Below, one piece after another: positions 17,481-26,585 of a stretch of 64,000 bases of DNA. Under the pieces are notes generated by a model, which worked only from the letters and a program-made list of their open reading frames with translations, was not told the origin of the DNA and made no database searches. Location: contig NZ_LFLZ01000010.1 in NCBI RefSeq assembly GCF_001189845.1, forward strand, positions 62,001 to 126,000, in the 5' to 3' direction. Positions within the stretch are counted from its first letter, which is position 1, and each line of letters begins with the position of its first letter. A program made the position numbers and the translations under genes. The stretch is from Bradyrhizobium tropiciagri (lineage in GTDB: Bacteria; Pseudomonadota; Alphaproteobacteria; Rhizobiales; Xanthobacteraceae).

Positions 17481-18296
17481 ATGGATGCGTTGTCACCCAC
17501 CGAGACGCAAAGTCTGGTTCAGACTGCCGTCGAATTCGTCGTTGCGGCCGGACTTGGCGCGGCCCGGGCGCTTGGCATTATGCTGGTTCATCCGGTATTC
17601 ACCCGGCCGCACATTAGCGGGATGATCCGCGCAAGCGCGACGGTTGTGATTGGATTGCCTTGCTTGATGCAAATCAAGAGCGGCTTGCAGACGCTGGATC
17701 CCGGCACCCGTATGATTGCGGTCGCGCTCCTCGGCGTGAAAGAGATATTTATCGGCCTATTATTCGGCTTTCTGCTCAGCATACCACTTTGGAGCATCCA
17801 AGCGGTTGGTGACATCATTGATACCCAGCGCGGCATCTCAAGCCAGGTAGACGATCCTGCGACGCGCAGTCAAACCTCCGCAATGGGGCTCTTTCTCGGA
17901 ACTGCGGCGGTTACGATCTTCGTTGTATCGGGGGGCCTGCAGACAATGGTCAGGTGCCTCTACGGAAGTTATCTGATCTGGCCCGTGTATCGACTGCTAC
18001 CGCCCCTGACCGAGCAGGGGGCAATGGAGTTTATCAAGCTTCTCGACCATATCATGCATACGACCCTCGTGGTCGCCGGGCCCGTGCTGGCTCTGCTGCT
18101 TCTGATTGACGTATCCCTCATGCTGCTCGGGCGCTTTGCGCCGCAAATCAAGCTGAACGATCTTTCTCCGACTATCAAGAATGCCGCCTTTGGCATCATC
18201 ATGGTGAGCTACGCCGTCTTCCTGATCGAATATATGGGAGCCGAGATCGTTCAGTTCGACGGTGTGCTGGAGTGGCTCGAGAAGTTCTTGAAATGA
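17481..18296 (+). CDS. rhcT: RhcT (SctT), export-apparatus membrane protein
   Basis: The 271-residue protein has several hydrophobic helices in the FliR/SctT order: AARALGIMLVHPVFTRPHISGMIRASATVVIGLP near residues 25-58, GVKEIFIGLLFGFLLSIPLWSIQAVGDIIDTQRG near 85-118, and a C-terminal pair with VAGPVLALLLLIDVSLMLLGRFAPQ. SctT closes the export-gate pore with SctR and SctS. The ATG at 17481 begins MDALSPTETQSLVQ; rhcU follows with an ATGA overlap. Expression may depend on the internal tts box rather than on read-through from rhcS. Confidence 0.94.
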   Translation: MDALSPTETQSLVQTAVEFVVAAGLGAARALGIMLVHPVFTRPHISGMIRASATVVIGLPCLMQIKSGLQTLDPGTRMIAVALLGVKEIFIGLLFGFLLSIPLWSIQAVGDIIDTQRGISSQVDDPATRSQTSAMGLFLGTAAVTIFVVSGGLQTMVRCLYGSYLIWPVYRLLPPLTEQGAMEFIKLLDHIMHTTLVVAGPVLALLLLIDVSLMLLGRFAPQIKLNDLSPTIKNAAFGIIMVSYAVFLIEYMGAEIVQFDGVLEWLEKFLK

Positions 18297-19330
18297 ACGA
18301 CACGAGTGAAGAGAAAAAGCTTCCACCAAGTCACAAGAAGCTGAGGGACGCGCGTAAGAAAGGGCAGAGCCCGCGCAGCGCCGACTTTGTGACCGCGGCA
18401 AGCCTTTGCGCTGGTTTCGGCTGCCTGTGCCTCAGGGCGGGCCCGATCGTAGACGCATGGCGCGAAGCCGTGCGGCTCATCGACAAGCTGCAGGGCCGGC
18501 CGTTCAACAGCGCCGTCGGGCAGGCGTTGGTCGGATTGATGGACCTTTCTATGGCAGCCGTAGCTCCCATCCTGGGTGCGGCGTTGGTTGCGGCCATCTT
18601 GGCCGGCGTCTTGGCCAACGGCGGGTTGACGATTTCCGTCGAGCCGTTGAAACCCAGTTTTGAGAAATTGGATCCGGTCAAAGGGCTGAAGCGGATTGTC
18701 TCCCAGCGCTCGCTTGTCGAGCTTGGAAAGTCCCTCGTCAAAGTATTGGTTCTTGGTGCCACGTTCCTCTTCACTGTGCTCGCAGGTTGGAGGGCACTGG
18801 TCTATTTGCCGGTGTGCGATTTAAGCTGCCTTGGTTTTGTCTTTAACGAGCTGAAAGTACTGATAACGATTGCTGCCGGCGCCTTTTTGATTGGTGGGCT
18901 GGCCGATCTGCTCATTCAGCGTTGGTTATTCCTGCGCGACATGCGCATGACGCAGAGCGAGGCCAAGCGCGAGTCCAAGGAACAGGATGGTAATCCGCAC
19001 ATCAAGGGTGAACACCGCAGGATCCGTCGCGAGTCGGCGAACGAGTCTCCGCTCGGCATCCACCGGGCAACATTGATACTGAGTGGACCGGCGACGGTGA
19101 TTGGGCTGCGCTACGTTCGGGGCGAGACAGGCGTCCCGGTGCTGGTGTGCCGCGGTGAAGGCGCGGTGGCGTCACAGTTACTGGCGCAGGCGCGGGCCCA
19201 GCGTCTGAGCATTGTCGAGGATCATGTGTTGGCGCGGCAGCTGATCCGCAAAGGTGCGATGGGCAAGGCCGTTCCGATGGATTGTTTCGAGAGAGTCGCA
19301 AAGGCGGTGTTTGCCGCCGGCCTTGTATAG
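18293..19330 (+). CDS. rhcU: RhcU (SctU), substrate-specificity switch protein lacking the NPTH motif
   Basis: SctU sets the order of substrate export; normally it cleaves itself between Asn and Pro of an NPTH motif. The 345-residue protein starts with the family signature (EEKKLPPSHKKLRDARKKGQSPRSADF), has four hydrophobic helices to about residue 210, and then the cytoplasmic domain. Around residues 255-262, where YscU has VVVNPTHIAIGIRYRRGET, this protein reads LILSGPATVIGLRYVRGET. The four motif positions are S-G-P-A instead of N-P-T-H. The rest of the C-terminal domain (ARQLIRKGAMGKAVPMDCFERVAKAVF) is normal. The gene overlaps rhcT by 4 bp and is the last of this operon. Confidence 0.93.
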   Translation: MNDTSEEKKLPPSHKKLRDARKKGQSPRSADFVTAASLCAGFGCLCLRAGPIVDAWREAVRLIDKLQGRPFNSAVGQALVGLMDLSMAAVAPILGAALVAAILAGVLANGGLTISVEPLKPSFEKLDPVKGLKRIVSQRSLVELGKSLVKVLVLGATFLFTVLAGWRALVYLPVCDLSCLGFVFNELKVLITIAAGAFLIGGLADLLIQRWLFLRDMRMTQSEAKRESKEQDGNPHIKGEHRRIRRESANESPLGIHRATLILSGPATVIGLRYVRGETGVPVLVCRGEGAVASQLLAQARAQRLSIVEDHVLARQLIRKGAMGKAVPMDCFERVAKAVFAAGLV

Positions 19331-19513
19331 CGTCGATACGCTCAGACCTTCGGGCAAAGACCCTATTGTCGCAGAACCTGGTACAAGCTGCGCGATCCAA
19401 AAACAACGGCCGAGCAAAGACAGGACTCCAGGAGCCTCGTCGGCTCATCGCAAGACTGATATGGAAACCAGAGTGTCCAGCGTCGTTCGTCCTGCCCGGA
19501 TGTTGCGAGCCGC

Positions 19514-20146
19514 TTATTGGGTTTCTGGCGCCCCCCTGTTTTGGGTTCCATCCTCCAAATTGCTGCGATTGCCGGTCGCCGCGGGCCCACGAGCAGTGAT
19601 GGGAAGCACTGCACGATCACCGCTGGTCGGCATGACGGCGCCATTGCCTAGCAGGTCGCCAGGATCGTTGACCATGATTGCGAGGTTATTGCGGACTGAG
19701 CAGCCAAGCGTTGGATCGAACGAATTGTCGCCTAGAGAAGGGCCGGTGACAGCGAGCGGCGGACAGACGGCAGGATGTGCCTCGTAGGTAATTGCCTCGA
19801 TCCGGACCCCGAAATGTGCGGGTAGATCGACGGGAGAGGCGGACAGGCGGATATTGTAGGGGGCAATGCCCATCGCGCGCGCCTCATGGGCAACCTGCGC
19901 TACGAGCCGCGGTGAGCCGGCGACGTCGAGTTGGAGTGCATCGCGCCGGCCGCGGCTGGCATTCGCAATGAAATCCCGCAGGCCGTACCTCTCGTTGCGA
20001 CGAAGATTTTGAAGCAGCAGGACACTGGTCTTCTGCTCCACCCGAGCCGCTTGTCCAGCCGGTCCGGAAGAAATCGCAGCACTATTTGCACATCCGCCAA
20101 GGGCCGCCGCAACTGGGATCAAAAGACATAGGTGTCGCAAGGTCAT
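19514..20146 (-). CDS. CpaD-like lipoprotein next to rhcC2 (y4xK position)
   Basis: The 210-residue product has a lipoprotein signal (LLIPVAAALGGCAN, lipobox LGGC). The mature part contains a CpaD-type core: residues about 50-75 (LRRNERYGLRDFIANAS), a short beta-alpha unit, and VRIEAITYEAHPAVCPPL followed by an LGCSVRNNLAIMVNDPGDLLG segment. The latter is very similar to the GCA-xNLA-MVADPxDL motif of CpaD proteins of tight-adherence pili. It lies 9 bp after rhcC2 on the same strand. In NGR234 y4xK occupies this place. A role in targeting or stabilising the secretin is inferred. It is an unusual Tad-pilus-related part of a T3SS. Confidence 0.75.
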   Translation of the reverse strand: MTLRHLCLLIPVAAALGGCANSAAISSGPAGQAARVEQKTSVLLLQNLRRNERYGLRDFIANASRGRRDALQLDVAGSPRLVAQVAHEARAMGIAPYNIRLSASPVDLPAHFGVRIEAITYEAHPAVCPPLAVTGPSLGDNSFDPTLGCSVRNNLAIMVNDPGDLLGNGAVMPTSGDRAVLPITARGPAATGNRSNLEDGTQNRGAPETQ

Positions 20147-20155
20147 TGGCAGTCC

Positions 20156-21571
20156 TCATTCAATGATAAAGCCGGCACCGACGGTTGCACCCGATCTGGC
20201 CGTGGCGGGCGCCGCCTCACGGCCCTTCGATGAACCAGCCAGCGTATTCGTCAGGGTGCGCCCTGCGTCCGAAGGCGGCCCGATGCGATCAGTTGGAGCG
20301 CTCATCTTGGCTGGGCTAGATCCCGGTCGGACGATGTAGGGAGTGACAATGATGACCAGTTCGGTCTCCTGCTTCTGAAATGAAGAGGAGCGAAACAGCA
20401 CACCAAGGATCGGAACATCGCCTAACCAAGGAAAAGTGCCGATGTCGGTACTGAAATTGCGCCTGATGAGCCCCCCAATGGCGAAGCTTTGACCGCTGGC
20501 AAGCTCGACGACAGTACTGGCACGACGCGTGGAGAGGCCGGGCACCGATATTCCGTTGACGCTGACCTCGCCTTCTTTCGACAGTTCGCTGACTTCAGGC
20601 TTCACATGGATATTGATCTGATTATTGCTGAGGACGGTTGGGACGAACTCCAGGCTGATTCCGAATTGTCGGAATTGGACCGAGACTTGCCGGTTGTCCT
20701 GCATCACCGGAATCGGAAATTCGCCACCTGCCAGAAAACTTGCGGATTCCCCGGACATGGCGGTCAGGTTCGGTTCAGCCAGGATCGAGGCGAGGTGCTC
20801 GCTGGCGAGTGCGTCGAGAACAGCGCTCAGGTTGGTATTGCCAGCGCTGTACCCGATGCCGATCGTGCCGCCGCCGCGGGCCGGCCCGGAACCGCCACTT
20901 TTTCCGGTGGCAAGGAAAGCGCCGTTCGGACCGGAAGCCGTGAAGTTGATATTGAGGTCCTTGACGGCACTGCGGGAGACTTCTGCCACCCGCACACTCA
21001 GATTCACCTGCAGCGAACCTGCCACCTGAATCTTGTTGACGACCAGCGCACCCGGACCGAGAAACTGCTCAGTCACCTTCCTGGCCGTCTCGACGATATC
21101 GGCGTTGGGAGCCGTACCGCCAAGGATTGCGCCGCGTGGGGTATAGCTGACCTGGATCGGATAATCGCCGATCTCAGCCTTCAGCGTGGCACGCAGGTCC
21201 TCGATCGGCTGGGTGACAACGACGCGCAGCTCGGCGAGAGCCTCGCCGTTTTCGTTCAAGGCGAACAGGCTGGTTCGTCCGGATTTTTTGCCAAATACGA
21301 ATATCGTGCTGCTCGATGGCGCCTGATAGTCGGCGATCGCCGGGTCGGCAACAAAAATGCTCGCTGCCGGCGCGCTCAGATGAACCGTCTTGCCCTGTGA
21401 GGAGGTGAGGTTGAGCGTGCCGGTGGTGCTGCCAGGCGCCGCACGTGGCGGCTCTCCTTTGCCGTCCCGTTTTGTCTCGGCTGCGCCGGCAAGCGGAAAT
21501 AGCAGAGCAAGTCCGCACAGGACGTAGCACAAGCGGGGCAGAGCGGCAGAGCGTTGCGCGATCATGACCAT
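20156..21571 (-). CDS. rhcC2: RhcC2, pore-forming half of the T3SS secretin (CpaC/PulD type)
   Basis: The 471-residue protein, counted from ATG 21571, has a signal peptide (CYVLCGLALLFPLAGA). The N-terminal domain is of the kind seen in CpaC/RcpA secretins (residues about 45-125, LHLSAPAASIFVADPAIADY). A BON-like section follows, then a complete secretin barrel (residues about 195-420) with ASEHLASILAEPNLTAMSGESASFLAGGEFP, the VPGLSTRRASTVVELASGQSFAIGGL segment and PWLGDVPILGVLFRS. A TTG at 21610 could extend it by 13 residues. RhcC2 should assemble with RhcC1 into the outer-membrane ring. It lies 26 bp downstream of ttsI, or 65 bp if counted from this ATG. Confidence 0.88.
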   Translation of the reverse strand: MVMIAQRSAALPRLCYVLCGLALLFPLAGAAETKRDGKGEPPRAAPGSTTGTLNLTSSQGKTVHLSAPAASIFVADPAIADYQAPSSSTIFVFGKKSGRTSLFALNENGEALAELRVVVTQPIEDLRATLKAEIGDYPIQVSYTPRGAILGGTAPNADIVETARKVTEQFLGPGALVVNKIQVAGSLQVNLSVRVAEVSRSAVKDLNINFTASGPNGAFLATGKSGGSGPARGGGTIGIGYSAGNTNLSAVLDALASEHLASILAEPNLTAMSGESASFLAGGEFPIPVMQDNRQVSVQFRQFGISLEFVPTVLSNNQINIHVKPEVSELSKEGEVSVNGISVPGLSTRRASTVVELASGQSFAIGGLIRRNFSTDIGTFPWLGDVPILGVLFRSSSFQKQETELVIIVTPYIVRPGSSPAKMSAPTDRIGPPSDAGRTLTNTLAGSSKGREAAPATARSGATVGAGFIIE

Positions 21572-21636
21572 CGGCAGATTGGCGCCGGCAGCATTCTTGA
21601 CGACCTTCAAGGGATTGTTGCTTTCAAGTTAGATTG

Positions 21637-22326
21637 CTAGGCAGCCGATGCCGCGCCGACGAGTTCAAGAGTGTAGCCGACCCCGCGCGCGGTCTTGATC
21701 CTGAGCGTCGCACCGGCCTGGTTCAAATGCGCGCGTAAGCGATAGATCCCGACTTCCAGCGCGTTGGTCGAGACCTCGTCGTCAAACGCATACAAGCTAT
21801 CTTCCAGCGATGTGCGCGGCACGGTGCGGCCGGCGCGGTTGAGCAGATGTTCGAGAATGCACACTTCGCGCCGCGCAATTCTCAGTATCCGGCCGCCAAC
21901 CGAGACTTGCCTTGCGATCGGGTCGAAATGCAGATTGCCAAATGTCACCACCGGCGCCGTCATTTGCGTCGATCGTCGCAGGATGGCTCGCATGCGGGCG
22001 ATGAGTTCGTCGATAGACACGGGCTTGGGCAGGAAATCATCCGCACCTGCATTAAAAGTTGCAATTCGGCGGCTGAGATCATTGAGACTACTCATCATCA
22101 TCGCCGGCATTGATCGTCCCTCGCGCCGCAAATGCTTCAGCCAATCCAGTCCGTCTCCGTCGGGCAAGACAGATTCGAGCAGGACCATGTGGTAGTTCGC
22201 GCATTCCAGCGCGGCCGACGCCTCATCCAGTGTGCGCGTCACATCAACGGCGAAGCCGCAATTCAAGAGCGCTTCCTTCACGGCGCGGCCAAAGTCCGCA
22301 TGATGATCAACCAGGAGAATTCGCAT
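21637..22326 (-). CDS. ttsI: TtsI, transcriptional activator of tts-box genes
   Basis: A response regulator of the OmpR/PhoB type, 229 residues. The receiver domain is at 1-115 and contains the acidic pair (LLVDHH) and a lysine in ADDFLPKPV. At the phosphorylation position it has Glu51 (VLLESVLPDGDG) instead of Asp, a known trait of TtsI that suggests activity without phosphorylation. The winged-helix domain at about 130-220 has IARREVCILEHLLNRAGRTVPR and NALEVGIYRLRAHL. TtsI is normally induced through flavonoids and NodD, and it binds the tts boxes found throughout this window. It is followed by rhcC2 on the same strand. I could not make out a convincing nod box upstream. Confidence 0.93.
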   Translation of the reverse strand: MRILLVDHHADFGRAVKEALLNCGFAVDVTRTLDEASAALECANYHMVLLESVLPDGDGLDWLKHLRREGRSMPAMMMSSLNDLSRRIATFNAGADDFLPKPVSIDELIARMRAILRRSTQMTAPVVTFGNLHFDPIARQVSVGGRILRIARREVCILEHLLNRAGRTVPRTSLEDSLYAFDDEVSTNALEVGIYRLRAHLNQAGATLRIKTARGVGYTLELVGAASAA

Positions 22327-22365
22327 TCATTGCCTCTCGTCCATCCTCGGCAGGACTTGAGCGTG

Positions 22366-22710
22366 TCACGGTTGACCATGTGGCTCGGTGGGCGGCCGCT
22401 TTGACGTGAATTCGAAAAGTCGGAAATGCCAGGATGGAGCATAGCGGCAGGCGATCAATGTCTGCCGGTCTGTCGTCATCGGATAGGCGGCCTGCCGCGC
22501 ATCGCGTCCGCCGGCGACACCGCTCAAAAGACCCTGCATGTCGGCAAGAGCTCCGCGATTTCCAACAAGGTTGAGAGCCTTGGCAGCGCGCTGATGCATC
22601 TGTGGGCCGAGGCCGCCGCCTGCAGGAGCGATTGCGCCAAACCGCGCGAGTGAAACGAAATCGCAGGCGAGAGCGGCTGAATTGGCCGAACAGACTAGCG
22701 AAGCTGACAT
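22366..22710 (-). CDS. Small hypothetical protein upstream of ttsI
   Basis: A 114-codon frame 39 bp upstream of ttsI on the same strand. The N-terminal 30 residues (MSASLVCSANSAALACDFVSL) are moderately hydrophobic. A helical segment with RAAKALNLVGNRGALADMQGLL follows, then a possible beta segment (DRQTLIACRYAPSWHFRLFEF). An AATTGGGGGAGTTT sequence before the ATG could serve as a ribosome site. I do not recognise it. It may be a real small gene co-transcribed with ttsI, or part of its leader. Confidence 0.35.
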   Translation of the reverse strand: MSASLVCSANSAALACDFVSLARFGAIAPAGGGLGPQMHQRAAKALNLVGNRGALADMQGLLSGVAGGRDARQAAYPMTTDRQTLIACRYAPSWHFRLFEFTSKRPPTEPHGQP

Positions 22711-24346
22711 TTGGAAACTCCCCCAATTCGTCTTAATCCGCGGTCGGTCCTGCTAGGCTGTTGAGCCTGTAGTGTCGTCAAGCCACGACAATGCAAGGTT
22801 TTTCGCGTTTTTAAGACAGTTCATGCGCTGTGCATCTGGCCGATATGCTGGAAGAAGCCGAGATGCACGACGAAAGATCAATACGCCTGTCGGCTGGATA
22901 GACATCCTCTCGTTGGCCGGTGATTGCCGCGCAAGGTGCCAACCGTCCAGAAGTGCGGTCGCGCCGGAGTCCTCCCATGCCGCCGCGGAGCGAATGCTGC
23001 GAACGAAGGAGGAATCGAGTCCGGCGTTGCGAGCGCGCATCGCCTGAGGTGGTTACGCAGGCTCCGTGTCGTCACACGGGGTAAACCACGAAACAATGAT
23101 CTGATCTCGGACTCGGCGTGTGACTGGCATGGACAAAATTGCGACTGCCCGCGTTCTTCTCGCCCGCTGGATCCTGGCCTGGCTACGCGTGGGGCGCGTC
23201 GTCCTCCGCTGGGCGCAGAAGCGATGCACGATGTACGCTCTGAAGAGAAGCCATCGAGCAGTGTAACGAGGCGGAGCGGCCGTGCATTGAGTTTTTGAGA
23301 CGTTCGCAATTCTTGCTACCTGTCAGGAAGAGTTCACGCGAGCGGGCTCTGTCGCGAGACTGTCGGAAATCCTACAATCTGACGCTAGGTGAGATTCAAG
23401 TGCCTTTGACGACTGCTTGTAGCGGTGCCATCAGGCTCGAAAGCCTTGTGAGATAACGGCGACACAGTTTGGACCAGACCATCGACCTGCGCATGGCGGT
23501 CTTGCGCTATCCAGGTCGTGAGCATTTCGCCGTCCGATCAAGCTTAGCGCCAGAGCCGTGGATGTGCACGAAGAGCCAGTCGTTCGTGCCAGGCTTTGGG
23601 CAAAGCCATGACATCACAATCGGAGGATCGACGGATCCGCCTCATGCGTGGCAATATTGCGGGAAGACCGGGGCGGGTATGCGTTCACGTGACGGGCATG
23701 GGCTAATAGCCGAGATGCCGACGAGCGATCGCGCGAGCCAATTTGATCATCAAGGAACTGAGGAGAGAATCGATTGCCAGACGTCATTTTGAATGCTGCC
23801 TCCATAGATCGCGGTCGACTATGAGGGGCTTAGGTGTGACCAGCAAAATCGATTGTTTTGATGGAACACATCCAGGTGACGGATCGGCCCCGCTGCAACA
23901 GTATCGCCTGTCGCAGACGAGTGAATAGCTGAAGCGATCGCGGCCAAAGCGTTGATCGCGCGTTCAATGTCAGGTCGAGCTAGCTAAAAAGGGCGATGCG
24001 TCGCGTTCAGAGGTTTACCTCATCACGCCTCCGGCCACGCGTGATGGCCACTAACAAATTGATGCCGTGCGATGTCGGCACAGCCAAGATACCAGGATGC
24101 CCCGAACGGCCAGCTTCTCCCGACCGTCGTAGTGCGACTTTCCCTCTCGGAGCCCTCAACCGCCCGTAGCGCATTGCGTAGGGGGCTGCCCCGTTCGATC
24201 GGCGAGTTGATCCGACATCGGTCGCGCCACGCCCTATGCTCAAACTGTTACGCGTGAGGTGTGCCGTGCTCCAGGTCTACCTTGAGGTGGTTGTCTTGGT
24301 GCATGAACCCAAACGAACCTGCTAAATGGCGCGGTCGACAGAGTAT
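22711..24346. other. Decayed region upstream of ttsI
   Basis: About 1.6 kb with only short overlapping frames on both strands (for example 22753-23040 minus and 23469-23792 plus). None has clear motifs, codon pattern or ribosome sites. The ttsI promoter should lie at its left end. I see nothing else I can name. Confidence 0.4.
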
Positions 24347-25323
24347 CTATGCATTACTCCCGCGCTTGTAGGGATTTGCTTCGATGGCGGTCCGGTAGTT
24401 CTCCAAATTGCCGCCCAGGAACAGGCGCTCAGTCTCTCGGGTTGGAGTTCTGCCGAGTGAGCACATCAAATCGACGTCCCCGTCGATGTGGTCCGGATTG
24501 TCGGCATTCATTTCAAGACCGATGCTGCTCAGCACGTCGTCAGGCGTCCAGACCGCGGACTTCGGTACCGTGTAGGTGTGCAGCGCGTCCGCATTGTTGG
24601 CGATCGCTCTCGCCCAAGTATCGCGCGAACGGCGAGTTTTTCGGGATCCTCGGCCAACGATACGAAGGCAGATGTGGTCGTCTGGCCGCGCATATGCCAG
24701 CCAGCTTGGCGCGCCCGGTCCAGAGGATAGCGCTCTAGCGGGTAAACAACGGAAGAGTGATCCCGAGCCGTGTTACGGACATGCGATATTGCGCTTGTGT
24801 TTTCTTCCTTGCGCGGCTTGCAATCGCTGTTCTAATTCTAAAAGCGCCGCAGTGTGACATATGACGAGCCAGCCACGTCCTCGAATACGCGGTCCCGATC
24901 GACGGGAGGTGCGGTCGCCAGGTGACCAACGTGCCGATTTCTGCTCGGCAAGGTTGATCTCGTTCTGGACCGATTCAAGAGTGGCACCTGTAAGTGTTGC
25001 GACAAGTTGGGCGCGCGCGCTGACAAATGATGTGGCTGGAGAGCAACCGGCTTCCGGGGCCGCCTGGTTCGACGCAGACGACGACGTGCCGGTTGTGGAG
25101 CTTGCCACTGACGAGACTGAATCCGACCTTGGCAAAACCGAATCCATTGAGGTCCAGGTCATCCAGCTGCTGCTCAAAGCTTGCTTGATTCTCGGAACTG
25201 TGTGTGGGGTGCGCTGGTCTGGGCGCTAAGCTCGTCTGATTGCCTGTCGATCCGGCTCGGCTGCTGCAGCACATCGTGAACCTCGAATGGAGTGTCGGCG
25301 GCATTCCGGGGATCAACATTCAT
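24347..25323 (-). pseudogene. Decayed paralogue of the ADP-ribosyltransferase-like effector gene
   Basis: Joining pieces from different minus-strand frames gives a protein that parallels the intact gene at 37389-38291 along its whole length. The matching segments are SFEQQLDDL for DFEQRL, ARAQLVATLTGAT for ARLAATLTCAT, EINLAEQKSARW for EIELAAQKSARW, HMRGQTTTSAFVSLAED for HMRGDTYSSPFVSLSEE, LHTYTVP in both, and ETERLFLGGNLENYRTAIEANPY for EHEVLFLGGNLDDYRTASESNPY. The ATG is at 25323. At least two frame changes (near 25180-25200 and 24630) break it. A well conserved tts box remains 47 bp upstream, so it was once a regulated effector gene. Confidence 0.8.
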
Positions 25324-25369
25324 TTCAGTCTCCATTCGAGTGCCGGCTATTGGCGCAGACTATTGCAGG

Positions 25370-25396
25370 CGCAGCTTTCGAGAAGCTGACGGACCA
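25370..25396 (-). promoter_or_regulatory. tts box upstream of the decayed effector gene
   Basis: The minus strand reads CCGTCAGCTTCTCGAAAGCTGC, a full core match, 47 bp before the ATG of the pseudogene at 24347-25323. Confidence 0.85.
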
Positions 25397-26018
25397 GGAA
25401 GGAAGCCATTTGCCTTGGCCTTTGAGGGGAGCCGGATGGATTTGGTCAGTGAGGCGATCGTCAGCCAGAAGGAAGACGCGCAAAGCCAGGGATCACAAGT
25501 CGGCGCTGTCTTGTGCTCTCTGTCGTTGCTGTTTCGAATGGGCCGAGATCGGGTCCCTTGACTGAGCTCGTTCGGACCGCCGCGGCAGGTTCGTTCCACC
25601 ACCTCTTTGCGGGTACGCCCTCTGGGGCAGCAGTCCTTGCCCGGCTATCACATGGACAAGCTGGCGGATGCGACGGGCCGCCGTGTTCTTTTCAAGTCGT
25701 TTGCTTACAAAGATGCAAGAACGGCATCCTCTCGGCCGTCGGACCTGCAATGGACGAGCGCGACCGGTTACCGCTTTTTTGGTTTCCAAGCGACCGACGC
25801 TCGATCAAATCGTTCTAGTCGATTTCGCACGGGCGCGAGCCGCTTTAGCAAACCTGACCTACGAGGTTGTGACGTCGGAATAGCCGTTACAACCACTTGC
25901 GCCTAGTTGCGGCAAATTGTCTTTGTCGCAGGCACGCTTGATGTCCTAAATCCGCCAATCGGCTTACACGGCGTCTTGCAACGTGCGATCTGTGGTACTT
26001 ATCGAGGGAGAAGAGCGT
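25397..26018. other. Intergenic stretch before virK
   Basis: About 620 bp. Plus-strand frames at 25607-25906 and 25668-25883 overlap in different frames and look like broken remains of one gene (for example ATGRRVLFKSFAYKDART and YRFFGFQATDARS). I cannot name the family. Confidence 0.4.
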
Positions 26019-26459
26019 ATGAAGTGTACTGGCAAAGGACTGGCGATCGTATTGTCCTTGCTTTCAACCGTAGGCGTGAGCACGATGGCGAGAGCCGATG
26101 AGCCCTCGCCGAAATACACCGAGGTGCTCCATGCCCTGCAGACCGGCAAGAATGTGAAGCTCGTACTGGACATGAGCCGCTGTACAGCCGCGGAGGGTGG
26201 CAAAGCTGCGTCGGCAACTCAGGCTGGTCTGGTCATCAATGCCTTCAGGGTGACTCCCCAGAACGGCATTAGCTTCGCCAATGCCCACCAAACGGTGGAC
26301 AGCTCCGGACATGCCGTGACCGAGTACATCCGCCACAGCCTCAGCCGCGAAGGCAGGCTCACGGTGCGGGCTTCGAAGCTTGTCGTCGGGACCACCGAAC
26401 TCGTGAACCAGGGCGAATTCATCTGCGAACTGCCGGATGGCGCTAAGTTCATCTGGTAA
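26019..26459 (+). CDS. virK: VirK family secreted protein
   Basis: The ATG at 26019 follows GAGGGAGAAGAGCGT, a strong ribosome site. The 146-residue product has a signal peptide (residues about 1-26, AIVLSLLSTVGVSTMARA) and the VirK core: YTEVLHALQTGKNVKLVLDMSRC, a central beta-rich part, and YIRHSLSREGRLTVRAS with FICELPDGAKF at the end. Two cysteines, in MSRC and FICEL, could form a disulphide in the periplasm. VirK proteins are found in Agrobacterium vir regions and in rhizobial symbiosis islands; the function is not established. The gene is monocistronic, with a terminator about 100 bp downstream. Confidence 0.85.
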   Translation: MKCTGKGLAIVLSLLSTVGVSTMARADEPSPKYTEVLHALQTGKNVKLVLDMSRCTAAEGGKAASATQAGLVINAFRVTPQNGISFANAHQTVDSSGHAVTEYIRHSLSREGRLTVRASKLVVGTTELVNQGEFICELPDGAKFIW

Positions 26460-26556
26460 ACGAAGAGAACAGCGCAGGGGGACGCGCTTCGAAACCTTGA
26501 TCCTTTAACCGTGCAAACACCTTCGCAGGTCATGACGGATGGTTTCGATCGTGAGA

Positions 26557-26585
26557 GACGGCCAGATTGTTTCTGGCCGTCTTTT
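26557..26585 (+). terminator. Rho-independent terminator after virK
   Basis: GACGGCCAG and CTGGCCGTC form a perfect 9 bp stem around a 7-base loop, followed by TTTT, about 100 bp past the virK stop. Confidence 0.85.

Noticed and set aside
20489..21400. 303-codon plus-strand frame
   Set aside because: It lies antisense to rhcC2, which has a full secretin sequence; there is no ribosome site or motif.
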